From Macropodus opercularis (taxonomy: Eukaryota > Chordata > Actinopteri > Anabantiformes > Osphronemidae): a stretch of DNA of 64,000 nucleotides. The translations under genes were made by a program, and so were the position numbers. The notes beneath the pieces were generated by a model that was given only the letters and a program-made list of their open reading frames with translations, was not told where the DNA came from and did not search any database. Where the stretch lies: NCBI GenBank assembly GCA_030770545.1, contig CM061097.1, forward strand, positions 2,418,501-2,482,500, given 5' to 3'. The stretch's first letter is position 1. Each line of letters starts with the position of its first letter. Shown here one piece after another: positions 49,283-63,500 of this stretch.

Positions 49283-52200
49283 TAAACGCCTTTTTGCCAT
49301 TTTTTGCATCATAAATGACTAAACACAACTGACTGACATCATAACGCCACAATCAGCGGCACTTTGAGGTTTATGGTCCACAATACAGCCATAAAATCCC
49401 TGATAAGCACCAATTAAAACTGACTGACAGCAAAAGGCATAAAGAAATCCAGGTCCAGCTTAGCTTCACACATCTGGCCATCTGCCATCTCGCTCTGCTT
49501 CTGCTCCGCCAGCTCCCATGAAGCAGCAGATTTGTTTTAGTGAGCGTAGTGAGGAACAACCTATTGATCAAATGCCAGTCTTACGTTACAAAATACTTTA
49601 TCTTTGTAAAAACATAAGTTTTAGACTTTTACACAACGGAAAAGTTTGTTATCACAGTGGTAGTGGAGCTGTGAAGCCGGAACCTCCCAGAGTTCTGTGA
49701 CGGATTACAACTCTCCACTGTTGTCAAGCACTAAGGCTCCAGAAAGGTTCTGCTAATGGACCCGCTATCGCATTCAGCACCATCAGCCACTTCATTCACT
49801 TACTCATCAGTAACTTGTGATCATAATGTGTTTGAACATTTTGGCTTGTGCAAAAATGTTATGTAGACAAGAAACGTACACACTGCGTCTGAGTCGCATG
49901 CGTTGCCAGATGTTTTGATTCATGTCCACAGTGTGTGTGTGTTTAGTTTGGTGCACTTGAGCTGTAACCGGCTTTAACTTTACACACTCACACAGGCTCT
50001 TTATCCCACAGACGTCACATCTCATCCAGATGGCAGCAGTTGTTATTGATCCAGTCGTGTCAAGTACTGGTGGCGTCACACATGATGGTGAAATATACTG
50101 TTCAGTTTGTTTGTTGAATCGGAAATTGTGTTTCTGCTAATACTGGTTTCCCATGAAGCAGATCTGTGCAACACGTTGATCATTAGAATCATTTAACACA
50201 TGAACTACAATCCTGAAATATTTATTTTCCTGTCATCACACTTTGTGCAATGATCTCTGTCTATACTGTGTCAGTTGGCTTTAAAGCTGTTGTTTGGTGA
50301 ACAGGATCCGAGTAGATGTTTCAGTTTGCCACATCTAAATCCAAAGTGAAGTAAAAGAACCCGGAGGATAAGCCGCTTTATTGATCCGTAGTTTCTCCAC
50401 ACCGCCTCCGTGCTCTAGTTAGTCCTCAGGGTCAGCTCTAATGACACTGAGGAGCTCCTCTGGCAGTCAGCGCTGCTTCTATTTGCAATTCAGATGGAGG
50501 GAAAGTAAAAAAGGAAGAAGATGTGTGAGAGGATGAAAAGGAGGACGGAATGTGAAAGAAAAGGAAAACAGGAAATAAAGGCTGAAAGGAAATAAATAAG
50601 ATGATAAATAAAACATAAAGCAGAGCCGTTATTCACCGGTCAACAAGCGAAATCCATATGAAGTGATCCTCATCTTTGTTTAATAAATGAGAGCACTGAG
50701 AGGAAAGGGTTAACTATGTCAGATTCTCTTTTTTGCACTGGCCAACAGAATTCCTGCGGCCAAACAGGAAGCCGCAGAAGGAACAGTTGGCAGCCCTAAT
50801 CTTGTGCAGATCCTCTGATAGCTTTCCTCTCAACAAACAATACCAGGCAGAGCTGAGGAGGCTCTGAAAGGTGCTGAAGACGCGACGACCAGGCAGAGCC
50901 GGAAAGCTCCGTCATGGCTGCGCCTCCCAGTCTCATATCCTTTCAGTTTAGTTTTGTCTTTCTATTCGCTCTTAGTAGATTGAACATGAATATGTGTCTG
51001 TTTCTCTTTGAGTCAGACCAGATGTCTCTAGAGGAGCAATGTGTTTGTCTGAAGGCACGTCTGGTTGCATTTCAGTTCATTAACTGTCTGTCCATTCAGT
51101 AATTCTTCAATGTGAGTCAAACACCAGGAGCAGACCTGTTTGGGGTTTCCTGAAAATGAACCACACGCTGAAGTCACAGTGAAAGAATCCTTTTTTTAAG
51201 AGCAGCATAATTCCCTGAGTCTGAGGTCAGACTGTAAAAGCTAATACTGCCACCATGATGTCATTACCACAGGGCTAATACTGCAGCTAACGAGCCAGGA
51301 GCATTGAGTCTCATAACGTGGCTACAAATCCGTCTGTGTCTGCCTCCGCGTGGTTAACACGCTGACACAAACTGCATCTGCCAGCCCACATGCTACATCC
51401 GTGGCTAAAGTTCACGTCTGAAGGAGCGCTTCGTTTCGCAGTATGAGAGGAACCCCGGTAAAATTAAAGAGGTGCTTTGTTCCATCGTCAGGCTAAATCC
51501 TCCCTCAGCAATTACCGCTCACCTTCCAAGGACCTCGGCGAGGAACAGAGCAACACTTTCTTTTAAAGCAGCCAGTGAAGCATGAAGACACAGGCAGAGG
51601 CAGATCGCTCTTCTGTCTCAGCAGCCTGTACTGTGAGCTTTGAACAAGCTGGTACCGCAGTGACGCTGGTGTCTGCAGCAGGCTCTGTGTCCATGTACAC
51701 GACTCATGAGACAAGTCTGTTCCGTTCTTTCCTTAGCTCTCACCCGTCCGGCAGAACGTCAGTAGGACTTTGCTGATTTAGCCAACGTGAGTCACTCGTT
51801 CCCTGCGTGCTGTACAGGTGATGCAGGTGCTTCAACAGGACGACCCTGTGGCTACTGTTACGTTGTCTGTCAAAGCCGGGTCAAGTATTGGCCTTGAGCT
51901 GTCTGGCTCTTTCAAAACAAATCATCCAGCCGGTGAAGGAGAACCTTGAAATTAAATCCAGATGAGCCCCCTCCCCAAACTCTACTTTATGAGTCAGTGA
52001 AGAAAGAGACGCTGTCGCTCCTGATTCTTACTCAACCTGTTCTCATTTCCTGTTTAGGAGGAATTCAGAATGATAGTATTATGAGGCACTGAGAAGATTT
52101 TATTTCCAGGAAGCGGCTCGTGAAACATTTTGTCCACGGCGTGTGTATTTGGAGCCTCTTCGCCTCCTGCCTCTCACCACCACAACCACGTTGCCTTGTT

Positions 52201-55200
52201 TACATCAGTGCCGATGGGAGGCTTCTAGACGCAAAGGGTCTGACAGTCTATCAGTGGAAGAGGGTAGTTAATATGAGCACACAACCTCTGTCCTGACCTT
52301 GATGCAGAGCCATCCATCATCTAGGCTTAGAAAGGGGATGAGGCTGAGAGCTGTGTCCAGATGGAGGACATTTTAACCTGGCCTTTACAGCCACTTAGAT
52401 TAGACATTATAGAATGATGTTAAGACACATGCAAAATGTAAAGCAAACCCCTGGAAAACTTCATCCTAGGTTTTATGCTGGCGACTGGGTCTTTGTCAGC
52501 CTCCAGTGGTTTTATCTGAAAACACACAGTGTCAACAAGTGCCACCACGCAGCATGATGCTCAGTGACAGGGATGAAACCTAATGCCACAAAAAAACTAC
52601 CGAAGCCACGAAAGTCCACAGTACACAGAGGCGTGGATTGCACCACCTCCTCATAACGATGTGACCAAGTCAGCTGAGGAAACAAGAGGAGGGGTGTCAT
52701 TCAAATCTGCGTTTGTGTTCATGTAGTATCACCTCATAAAACAAAATGCTCGTGCTGGGTGGTTTCTCACAGTATCAATAACCGCAACAACCACAACAGG
52801 GAGCTGAGCACAGCTCTCACCGCCAGAACCCCTGACTGGGTTTAGGTATTTATTGGTCACAGAAAACTTTGACAATAGCTGCTTTTAACTCTGACTTGTT
52901 GTGAAACATTAAACAGAAGATGTTTAGCAATAAAAATAATTTTAACAGTATTGTTGAAACCGACCTTTCTTAATGTGGTAAATTCGCAGCACAGAAAGTA
53001 CAGAATGTTTTTATCCGCAGACCGAGCCGTTACGCTGGGGAATGTATTGTGTCAGTGACAGCAGTCCAAATGTGTGTGTACCACCTGAAGACCGGCTGCG
53101 GGACTGTCTGTTCTTTCATTTGGGCGTATTGTACTCTTTGATGAAGTCTGGCTCGGGGTCATCTCAGCGCCGCAGATCACAGAATGTGCTTTTGGCTTCG
53201 ATTTCACACACATACTGTATGTACATGTACACACACATCTCACACTCATCCAAGCCCCCTCTCTCACATTTTGTTTTTTAGGGTTGCACTCATCTGCAGC
53301 CTTATTTCCCAGAGTCCTCTGCGGCTGCCCGACCGGCGCTCCGCTGCTGGAGTGCTCTGTTAGTCACATCAGCACCCAGCGCACGCTCAAGCCAGCGCAG
53401 ATCATCAGGAATTTCACCGATGGAAAACCTGCCCCGAATGCAGAAAAAGGCTGCGCATGCATCTAATTGTGATGGAGTTTTCCACTCCAGCTCAACTGCT
53501 CTTTTTCTTCTGTTTAGTCTCAGGATGAAGTGATGTTTACATCTCAACAGTGTAATTAACTAAATCAATTAAATCTACACATTCTTTGCCTTATCAAAGA
53601 CTTTACACGCACACGCTGCATGTAGCAAAGAGCCCAGTCACCATGACGAGTTATGACTATTTGAGTCCTCGGGTCAGGGATTTAGCAATGATTGCTATGC
53701 TATGGAATTTAGATTTGCATCCGCATCGCGCTCGTGGCATAAAATTTCATTTTATGTGTAGTGACCATTAAAGCATACAACTCAGCCATCAAAACAAAGT
53801 GATATCATCTGTACAATTTCAGAACATCTGTTGAGAGGAAACGCCAGAGGCGCCTTCAGTAATAAGCTATTTAACAGCTGCATAATTGCTGTATTAATCT
53901 GCAGCGTAGTCTGCACAATCGGGACGCAAATACACAGTGTGATCTTCTGTCATGCAGAAGTTTATTGTCTCGTGTTTCCTTTTATTAAACTAATTGAAAG
54001 GCTGCATGTGAGCATGCTATTACTTGCTATTAGTCTTCATGCATCAGAGAATCAAACAAATGTTGCATCAGAAGCAGACGTTGCTTTTTTACGTTGAACT
54101 TTCAGATGCTGGTCCAGGATCAGCGTCTTTATTAGATAAAACACGATCAACACGCTGTACTGGCATTTAGACTCTCTGCAGAACACTGTGCTTACAAAAC
54201 ACGCCGTCTTCAATTACAGTTCAACTTAAACACATACTGGTTGGTTGATTTCCTGCAAAGAACTGACAGGCTTTTTAGCAAACAGGCATTAATCCTTCAA
54301 CTAGCATCAGTGCAGACGAGTAGGCACAGCAGGGCTTGTAGTTTCGGCTCTGCTTAACTTTGGATGTCTGTTAAATCAGCAAGATGTCCAACGCTACTAG
54401 ATGTGCTTATTAGGATGTTTTCATTTTCTGCTTCCCTGTTGCATCAGCTGTTGAAAGCAAACGTCTTTTCTTTCTCAGCCCAGCCTGGACGCTCCTGCGG
54501 CTGCAGTATTTCTGTGTTGATTCCTGTAACCAGTTTGTAAGTTGCATGTGTTTACGCTGCTGATCAAATTTTGCCCAGAGGCGACTGGTTTGTTTGGTCC
54601 AGATTGGAACTTTTTCCGCTGGTTGGGACGCTCTCTTCATAAGCACCGTCTCTGTTTTTCCCAGTCTGTAACCGCTGGTCAACGTGACACGGATGGTGAG
54701 CTGACGCGAAGCTCTCACAGGTGATGACGATGCAGTAGTTACCGTGGTTACCTATGCTGGGTGAACCAGAATGACATTTCCCATGAACCCTGCCACCGTG
54801 CTGTCGTCATCCATTCTGCTTTCCACTTTCTGAACAGCTATACATAGTCAGTCCTGACACGAGCCATTACTCATCTGAAAACAATAACACAGTGTGACAA
54901 GGTGTACTATTGTTCCTGCTAACTTATTTACGGAGCCACAAGCTTTTGTAAACTTCAGCACCAATTAATCTCAAGAACCTCTTTTGTGTGAGCTCTTAAT
55001 CGTTTGCTAATTAGCGTCCTTGCTAACACACACTCTCAGTGGAAATATACGATTACACAGCCCATCGACAGACTCGGTAAACAAGGGCTGTTTGCCAAAA
55101 AATACCACAGCAGTCGTTGTAAAGCTTGACAGGAGCAAATCTTTTTTTTTATTTCTTGGAGCTTGTATGTACAAAGTGAGAAAAGGAGGAAAATAGAGGC

Positions 55201-57378
55201 GTCAGGCAGATGCTCAGAGCTGCCAGACAGACGGACAGAACGACAGAAGAAAGGCGAGAGAGGAGTCAAAAGGCAACGCGATGCGTTAACGGACCTTCCA
55301 TGATGCTGAAGACCAGACTAATTGCTTGTAATCTGCTGTCTAGCGTACGTTGCATCGTACTTTTTGAGGTATTTCCTTTGCCAGATCTCTGCATCTGCTG
55401 GTCTCTGTATCACATCATTTACTGTACGTCGCTCACTGACTTGTGCGTTTCAGTAAAAGAGCAAAGCATGCTGGGGATTAGATTTGATTTTCACCACAGG
55501 CCTGTAGATGACACTGGAGCACAGTCAGTGGGAAGCAGCTGAGTACGCCCCGACGGAGAACATTACATATTATGATCCCACACAAATACAACCACAAACG
55601 TGTTTCTGTAGCAAACGTAATCATTCAATCATTATGTTGTGATAAAACATATTTTTAAGAATACAATAGCTGCTAAGAATCACAGAGAGGTTTCTGGACG
55701 TATAATGACCAGGCTGACAAACCAGACACACGAGCTCACAGATGTGAGTCTGGGCTTTGGTAAAGGTCTTTTTGTTTTGTTGTATAATAACATTAACATA
55801 ATTTGCTCTTTTCATCTACGTCCATCCATATGTTGGATTTCTTTCCTTCTCTTGGTGTCGTCCTCTGCCTGTCTCTCTGTAATGACAGCCTTTCATTTTG
55901 TAGCCGGTCTGATGGAAATATGAGTGAATATGTTGAACTATACTGTATATTACCACGCGACACATTCAGACAATGTTTGATGTGATTTTTACATAACACG
56001 ACCTGTTAACTTTTACATTGTCTTCTCTCTCTCTCTCTTCCTGTCTCTTCTTAGTCCTTTCTCACCTCCTCCTCCTCCATCCTCTGGAACACATGGTTAT
56101 CGCCTGCAAGTGGGTTGTCATGGTGATCGACCCCGAGGGACTCATCCCAAAACCAAAAGTTCTGCTTGTCAGAAATAGAACCTCTGCCTCTCTCCAAGGA
56201 GAAGAGGGTTCATTTGGCACATGCGGGGAGGTGGGGGGGCGAGCGAGCGAAGGACGGAGAGGTTTCCATCAGAAAGAGAGGGATGAGCGAGAGAAGGCAG
56301 AGGAGAATGAGGCAGCATGCATCCCTTCCAACTGGGTCACATCGCGGGAGCATTGCGTAAGCGTAAACACTGCTGCCCCTGTGCTATGCCCTTAGCGCAC
56401 ACACACGTATAGAGCTCACCACTGTCTGGGAATGAGCCGTTATGTCTGCACTGCTTTTCAGAGCCCGACCGGCACCACGCTGGGGCCCATCTCTTTCCTC
56501 TTGTGCATTTACCCTCAGTGGATTTGAGATAAGTACATCATGACAGTGGAGTGAACCGCCCGCTCCGTTAGCTGCCAGACAGGACAGCAGCATGACGTAG
56601 CACTTCTCCCTGCAGATCCGAAAACAAAAGGAGTACGTGTCTACAGTCACTATGACCTTTAGTTTCTGTTTCCACAGCCGTCAGCACATGGATCCACATT
56701 TAGCATGTGAGGCCTTTAAGGGGTTTCAGCTGCTGACCCCACGGACACGTCCCGTACAGGTTACCACGAGCACTGCAGCATCCGTGCCAAACATTTGCTC
56801 CCGGTGCAGCTTCCAGTAGCGGCGCGTCTACCAGGAAGGCTACGTGGCCACATCTTCCTGTGCACCCCCCGCCCACGCTGGGTGTGTTGTTTACAGGCCA
56901 TCTGTAGTGCTTGTCTGTTCCTACCACGCTCTGTTCCACAGGTTTGCGTATCCTAACACCTATGTAAATAAACGCTAATGCAAATGCAGTTCATATTTGC
57001 CAGAGTTGTTTGCGCAGTGCACTGCGTGTGCGTCGGTAGAGGGTGTGATTGTCTATAAAAGGAACAGCCAAAGCCAGTTGTTTAAAATCCTAGTTGGACG
57101 GTTTCAAATCCCCCCCTATGCACTGAGAGAGGAGAGTAGAGGAGGGAGAGCGGATGTGTGTATGTGTTTGTACATGTGTGCGTGTCTATGTCAGGCTGCA
57201 TGTCAGGAGAGCCTTTCCAATCAGGGAAGGGATGGGAGAGACACTGACAGACAGACAGACTCCAACTGGACAGACTGGGAAGCAGTGGAAAGACGGTGGA
57301 GCAACGAGGGAGAGAGAGAGAGAGGTGGGTGGAGCTACGTGTGGGGAGGCGTGGCGTCGGAGCTGTCACTCAGCCACG

Positions 57379-57455
57379 GTAACCATGGCGAGCGGGCGGT
57401 CCCGAACAGCAGGACATCCAATGGGAGACGACGCTGCTTGTGTCACCATGGTGAC
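57379..57455 (+). promoter_or_regulatory. Two RFX X-box-like sites in the ssbp2 promoter
   Basis: GTAACCATGGCGAG at 57379-57392 (one mismatch) and the perfect palindrome GTCACCATGGTGAC at 57442-57455 both fit the RFX consensus. They lie 65-140 bp upstream of the first coding exon, in a GC-rich segment. Confidence 0.45.
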
Positions 57456-57520
57456 GGGGCTGTGCCCAGGGAGGTTGTGATGGGTTGACAGGTGCGTGAC
57501 AATCGGAGCTCTCTGCAAGC

Positions 57521-57576
57521 ATGTACGCCAAAGGCAAGAGTAGCAACGTGCCGTCCGACAGCCAAGCCAGAGAAAA
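57521..57576 (+). CDS. ssbp2: First coding exon of an SSBP-family gene, probably ssbp2
   Basis: The exon encodes MYAKGKSSNVPSDSQARE plus two bases of the next codon, followed by a consensus gtaagt donor. The VPSDSQAREK block is the invariant start of the SSBP2/3/4 family, sequence-specific single-stranded DNA-binding proteins that act in the nucleus as partners of LDB1 and LIM-domain transcription complexes. The LUFS (LisH-like) domain would start in the next exon, which is not in the window. SDSQ fits SSBP2 or SSBP4 better than SSBP3, and the neighbourhood (xrcc4, tmem167a; human 5q14) favours SSBP2. The gene runs off the right edge. Confidence 0.82.
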
Positions 57577-60500
57577 GTAAGTTTTATTTATGGGGGAGGA
57601 AACCGCGGCTGTGAGGGAAGTTCATGAGCGGCCGGGGGCAGTCACACACCGAGCTGCGCTAGGGGAGGGCGCACGGCGCTGCTCTCTGCGCGGGGCTCTC
57701 TGCTCTGCTGCCGCCTTGGAAAGTTGATCATTTATTTCAGAAACACGGACCTTTTTCCTCCTGTTGACAGATAAACGAGGGTAGAATTTAGCACGCGGTT
57801 CGGTTCGGCTTCGGGCTTTTCATTTAGCGACATCCGTCCTCTGCCTGGTTGTCTATTTTACTTAGTTCCGAGCTGTTTCATTTTAAACATCTGTGTAATG
57901 TCGCGTCGGTGCAGCCTGCGTGTGTTTTACACGCGTGTCGAACTGTTCCGACTCCCTTGGCGGCGTGGAAGTGTTGTAAACGCGCATAGCGACACCAGGC
58001 GCTCACGGTGGTTCGTCGGCGGGGGAAGCGGCACCAGAGTCCGCGCGTCGGCTCTCCTCGCGCCGCTGCGTGTGTTTCCAGGTGTCGGTAAAACTACCGG
58101 TGTTTGCCTTGTTTGTTTGGTTGGTTTTTAATTTTTTGCTCCGTGTAGAGTCTCCTCACCGCAGACACGACCTGTGTAGCAGCAGATGTAACAGATGTGA
58201 AGCGGTTTCTGTTCATGTATCCGCGGCTTTAATGGAAGAGCTGCTTGTGCGGTGTGGAATGAAATCATAGCCCAGTGATGAGGAAATGTTTGAACAGAAC
58301 ATTATTATGAAAGTTCACACATGTGAAAATATATAATCCGAGCAGTTTGGCATCTTCCTTCCACCTGCAGCACTGAGAGGTCAAATGTAACCATCACAGA
58401 TAATAACAGATCCTGTGTGAAGGCGTTTTAAGCTGCTGCCCTGGTCAGTTCAAGCAGGAGCACCAGGAGGCTCAGGGTCAGGTGGGCAGCGAGCACGGGG
58501 CACAGATCAGGACCAGGCTGAAGGATGATCATGTAGATCACGCGTTCTCCTCTCTGAACACACAAGAAGTTTATTTGCTGTTTTGCCTCTTAGGTCCTCT
58601 GTTGACTGATAGCTGAGGGATTTGGAGAGTTACAGCAGCACATGACTAAAGATAAACTTTCAGAGCCGTAACATTCAACCTGTGATTATCTTATGTGTCC
58701 GTTAAAGACTGGATTAATCTTTTCACCTCTGCTCTCAGCTGCTGCTGCTCTTTTATTGTCTGTTGAATCCAGTCCACTCATGTTTGTTAGCAGTGTGATT
58801 GAGTGTTCGGCTCCATCCCTTGAGCCCCATTCTTTATCCCCAATCGATATGAAAAGGATAACAATGAAGAGTGTGGCTCTGTCACAGTGGCGAAGTGGCA
58901 GCAGTAGGCATGGAACGATTCTGTGTGTGTAATAATGTCCGGTATGTGATATTCATGTGGTGAAACCTGTGTGAAGATACTTATTCTGTGTTATTCCGAA
59001 GGTCCCCCGATCAACTGGACTAATGAGATCTCACTTAAGCGCTTAAATCGATTCTTTACTTTATTTACGCAGAACTTCGGTCAGATAGTTGTTACAGTCA
59101 CTATATTTTATAGGTAATAGACTTTTAAATTATTGAGAATATATATATAAAATCTAAAACTAATTGCGAATTAAGCAGTGTTTCTTTTTTTGATCATACT
59201 AAACATTAGTCTTTCATTTTGATCATCTCTGAACATGTCACACGAAAGGCTAAACTGTCCGTCTGCAGGTGTTCAACTGAAAACCGAAGTCACTTTTCTA
59301 ACACGCAGTTTAGCTCCATGACTAAATTAGAATTCCATGTTGTTGCCGATCATTTCTTATCTGTGTTTACGTGGCGAGGCTTGAAAGATGTTCCACTGAG
59401 CATTAATGCCAAGGCCACAACAAAAGAAAAGAAAGGGCTGGGTGACAAGAAAACACCAGAGGAAAAGGCAGTGAAAGGCAAAAAGAAAAAAAAAATCAAG
59501 CAAGACTGAATTTATTTGTCTCTTAACAAGCAGCCTTGTTTATCAGCGGTGTGTGTCAGAGGAGCCGAGCAGTCCCAGCGCTGCCGAGCCTTCGGTTGTT
59601 TCTAGTTTCTGCGGCGCAGCAGGGGATCAGAGAGTGGGAGAGACGGAGGCCAACAGCAGATTGAGGGGAAGGAGGAGGGGAGAGAGCAGGACGGAGGAAA
59701 TTTGCTGGATCATTAGTTTACAGTGTTGTAGTATTGACCTCAGAATGGACCCCCGCAGACGCAGGGCTTTGGTGTCTCGCCCATTTATGCAGACGCGCTA
59801 AATGCAGTTGATCTTTATGCTGCTCTGTTCACCAGTGTGTGTACAGTATGTGTGAGATCAGATATAATGTAGAGTGTTAAACATTCTGTATATTCTTTAA
59901 ATGTATTAACCTTTGCTGTATATATATAAAGGGAAAGCAGACTCCATCCGTCCCCTTCACAGTGTGGGACGTCAGGACAAGCGGACCAGTGGCGAGTGAA
60001 CCAAGCATAGCGGAGATGGGAGCCTGCTTTTCTTATTGTGCTGTATGAAGCGCGTCTGTCGCGATGTGAGCACATAAGAAGCTGCGGCTACGTCTGTGCT
60101 GTTCAGCTCTGTTTCCACCTCCTCTCTGACTCTACCTGTGTTAGGGCCCGCGCTTGATTTTAATTCAGAGTGACAGTACACGACCACTAACTGTGTACTG
60201 CAGTTGTTCGACGAGTGTAGCTTTAAGTCACTGGCAGCTAGAGGACACATTCCACATAGTTTGGGATTGTGGTCCTGAGTGTTTTGCATTGCAGCACATA
60301 GTGCACATTCCTTTTTCCCCATCTTTCTGTGTGTGTAGTTAATCATGGAGCAAACTCTGCCGCGGTAGCTGGTCTTTTCTCTTCTCTCCGATCCTTCCCC
60401 ACGTTCACAGTATGTGGGCTGTTCCATAGAAAGTTAAACCTGTGTTTTCTTGAGAGACGTGACATTAAGAGTTGTGTGTGTAGCACACAGTGTTCAGCGC

Positions 60501-63500
60501 GTGGCTCAGGTGGCAGCCATCAGTCTGCTGCGTTTCTGGGGCTGTAAGGATCATCATTCTGCACACATACGTAGACACACGCAGCTACTTCTGAACCGAG
60601 ACACCTCCGAATCCTGCCAGGAGGCTGCCAATGCAGCATTGCGCAGACTGAGGCAAAGCAATGCATGCTGGGAGTGTTTATCCGACAGAAGCAATTCAGG
60701 CTGCCACTCTGGCTCTGACAGTGAGTCGCATTACAGCAGAACTACAATAAAAATAGAGCAGTGTCTCACACAAACATACTGTACGCTCACAATGGCTTGT
60801 GTCGGCTGTGCGAGGGGATGCGATTTTGTCCCCGCCAGTTGACACCTGATGAATGGAACAGATGTGTTTGTTGCTTGTTTGTTTGTTTGTTTGCTTGTTT
60901 GTTTCTACAGGACACTTCAGTGTCCTTGAGAAATGACAGAGACTCACTCATTAGAGGAAAGAGAAAGGAAGATCGCTTGTTAGAGTGTGAAAGAATGAAT
61001 GCAGCCAAAGGACGAACATACGTTGCTGGTCCGCCTGGCAGGTACAAAGAAAGCCGCAATATGAAAAACAGGGTTTAAAAGTAACCAAGGAAGAACTCAG
61101 TAAAACAAACATTTGTAGATGAAGTCACGTGTCATCATCACAGTGTAAAGGCTTCGCTCTGTGAATCGGCGGGTTTATCAGACGTCACCTCTGACTTCGC
61201 CCCCCGTTTAAGCTCTCTTTGCTGCTTTGGGTCAGTACAGAAGAAACTCAATGTAGCATGTAAATCCGTCTGGGCTGTCTCCTTCCTTCCGTCTCTCCCC
61301 ATATGTTTTATCCCTCAAAATCAAGCTCCATCTGTCTGTCACGCAGCCGTGTGAATGTGAACTACTACATCCAGTGATCATTAGACAGTTAATAGCCTCT
61401 CCAGCCCTCGTGGGATGCTGGTGAACAACCGAGAGCTGTCACCGCGCTCTATTGTTGTCTTTCACCAGCGGTCGGTCAGTGGAAGCCGTCGTCTTAAAGC
61501 TGCTGCCGATGTATTAAATCCTTGCAGCTTTTTTAGATTAGCATCATTCTGGGATTACAAGGAAAGCAGAGAAGAAATGGGCCTGTGATATGTTTCTATT
61601 TTTTCTGGGTATGTAAAGCTGTCTTCAAACAAAGGTGATGATGACAGTTTGACAAGGCTGTGATAGAAAACACTTTTTAACCTGCAGAACACATAGAGGC
61701 TGTTAAAAGTCTTCTTTTATCTCCTGGCATCCCTCCTAGTCTCTCTCTTATCCCTCCTGCCAGAGATGTAACTTGCCACAGAACTGCTATCAAAGCAGTG
61801 GCCTCTTATTGAGCTGTGCTATGTGGGTAGAGGAGGGAGGGGGGCTTTGATCGACACTGGCAAAAAAGGGGCGACTTGTCAATCAGCAGGCAGGGCCGTG
61901 TAAAAAGCGCCCTCACAGGACACCTTGGGCTCCTTAGGCGGGATTGACGTAACAAAAGTTCTTCCCTTTGCATCAGATAGCGAGTGGTAAAGAAGGAAGA
62001 AAGAGGCGCGCACAGCATCCTGAAAGTCTTTTATCACTCCCCTCTAAAGACGGAGGGTGCACATGAGTGAGTTTATCATTTGGTGCAGGTCCCTTAGGAC
62101 CCAGTGGGTGTCCCTGAATGCTCCGGTTTTAATTAGAAACGTAGCATCACATCATCATCTTTCTCTTCTCCTCTCTTGGCTGCAGTGTTTACGGTGTATC
62201 CGTTTGTCTTTGGGATTGAGACACAGGGTTCGGATCTGTGCATCATGGATGAGAGTGAGGCACGCAGCAGAGAGACGGGGCTCCATATTCTAAAATGCAC
62301 TGCCGGCCGTGACTGGAAACTACGAGCCACGCTGTCAGTCTTTGTTCATATTGTTAGCGCTAACAGTTGTGGTTTTCTCAGGAAGTTTTTTGTTGCCCCT
62401 GGCGACACCAAATATGCACAGCTTTGCTCCAGACCACAGCACGGTAGGATCGCTCTCCGTCAAAGCACTTCCTGTAACCTGAGAGCTTCAGCCCAAAGTA
62501 AATGCTGTTGGCGTAAACAACACTTACACTTCCATCCATAGAGTGCTTTTACGTTTTAAGCTTAACATAACATCCTTTATTTGCTTTAGATTCGCAGCTG
62601 TTGATATCTGTCATCTCTGGACTTTTCCTTTAATCGGCGTATCTGCATTGTCACTGTGGACTGCGCTGCTCGTGTGAGAGGCGTAGTGTCACTGTGGATG
62701 CTGAGCGTAGCGGAGGCTGGTTGGAGGCTTCTCTGCTGATATTCCCCCATCATTGATATGCAAGCTGCGCCGCACAGGCGCTAGCGCAAGGTTAAGCATG
62801 CGTGACGGCCGGGCTTAGGAACTGCTTCACACACTCTCCTTCTCATTCTGTATCACTCTCTCCTGTGCACACGCACACACACACATGCACACATTGCTTT
62901 TACTGTGCCTGTCTGTGTGAATAGCCCTTAGTTCTTCCTCCATGTCTCACTCTCATATGTCCCTTATCTGCAAGCGAAGTTAAGCCAGCGAGTTCTTCAC
63001 TTTAATTCTTCAAATGTACAGTTGTTACGTGACTGCTTAAGGTCTGTCCACCAATCCCCACGTCCCTCTTCTCTCTGCATCCTCTTGCTTACAGTTTGAA
63101 TTGCTAACAGACCTCCTGACTCTTTAAGGTCGACCTAATGACATCTCTCAACCACAGAGATGCCAGACACATGTGGTTTTGGGATTAAATGTTTCTTTCC
63201 TGTGCACATACGGATTGCATACATTTTCCTGCTTGCAGATATAAGATATATTTCTCTGAATGGTTAGTCATTTATTTATTTTTCCTCCAGAGTCTCTGTG
63301 CAGGACTTAATAGTCTCACATTCTTCTCCAAATTGCCCTAGATTGCCTTCATCTGTATCAGTTTTTTTTTTTATCTCATCTGGAAGCTTTGTTGTTCAAA
63401 AGAATAGACGTCTATTAGAGCCCAATAAAAAGGGATTCTACTTCTATAAGATTAGAGCAGTGAATTCCTCCCGGTCGCCTCCTCCTCGCTCTGGTTTGGT

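Larger units (their letters stand above)
48064..57520. other. Intergenic region between the arrestin cluster and ssbp2
   Basis: No coding family is recognised over 9.4 kb. The left end carries the gene D promoter (duplicated with that of C). A CTCF-like motif lies at 49269-49282, and RFX X-box-like sites occur at 54738, 56114, 57379 and 57442. Pyrimidine-, CA- and GA-rich simple stretches occur at 56.0 and 57.1-57.3 kb. The last few hundred bases are the ssbp2 promoter and 5' untranslated region. Confidence 0.5.

Noticed and set aside
56018..56395. 125-codon plus-strand frame after a pyrimidine tract resembling a splice acceptor
   Set aside because: Low-complexity start, no family similarity, no partner exon.
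59219..59509. 96-codon frame ending in a lysine-rich tail (KGKKKKKIKQD)
   Set aside because: The lysines come from an A-rich stretch in ssbp2 intron 1; no other coding evidence.
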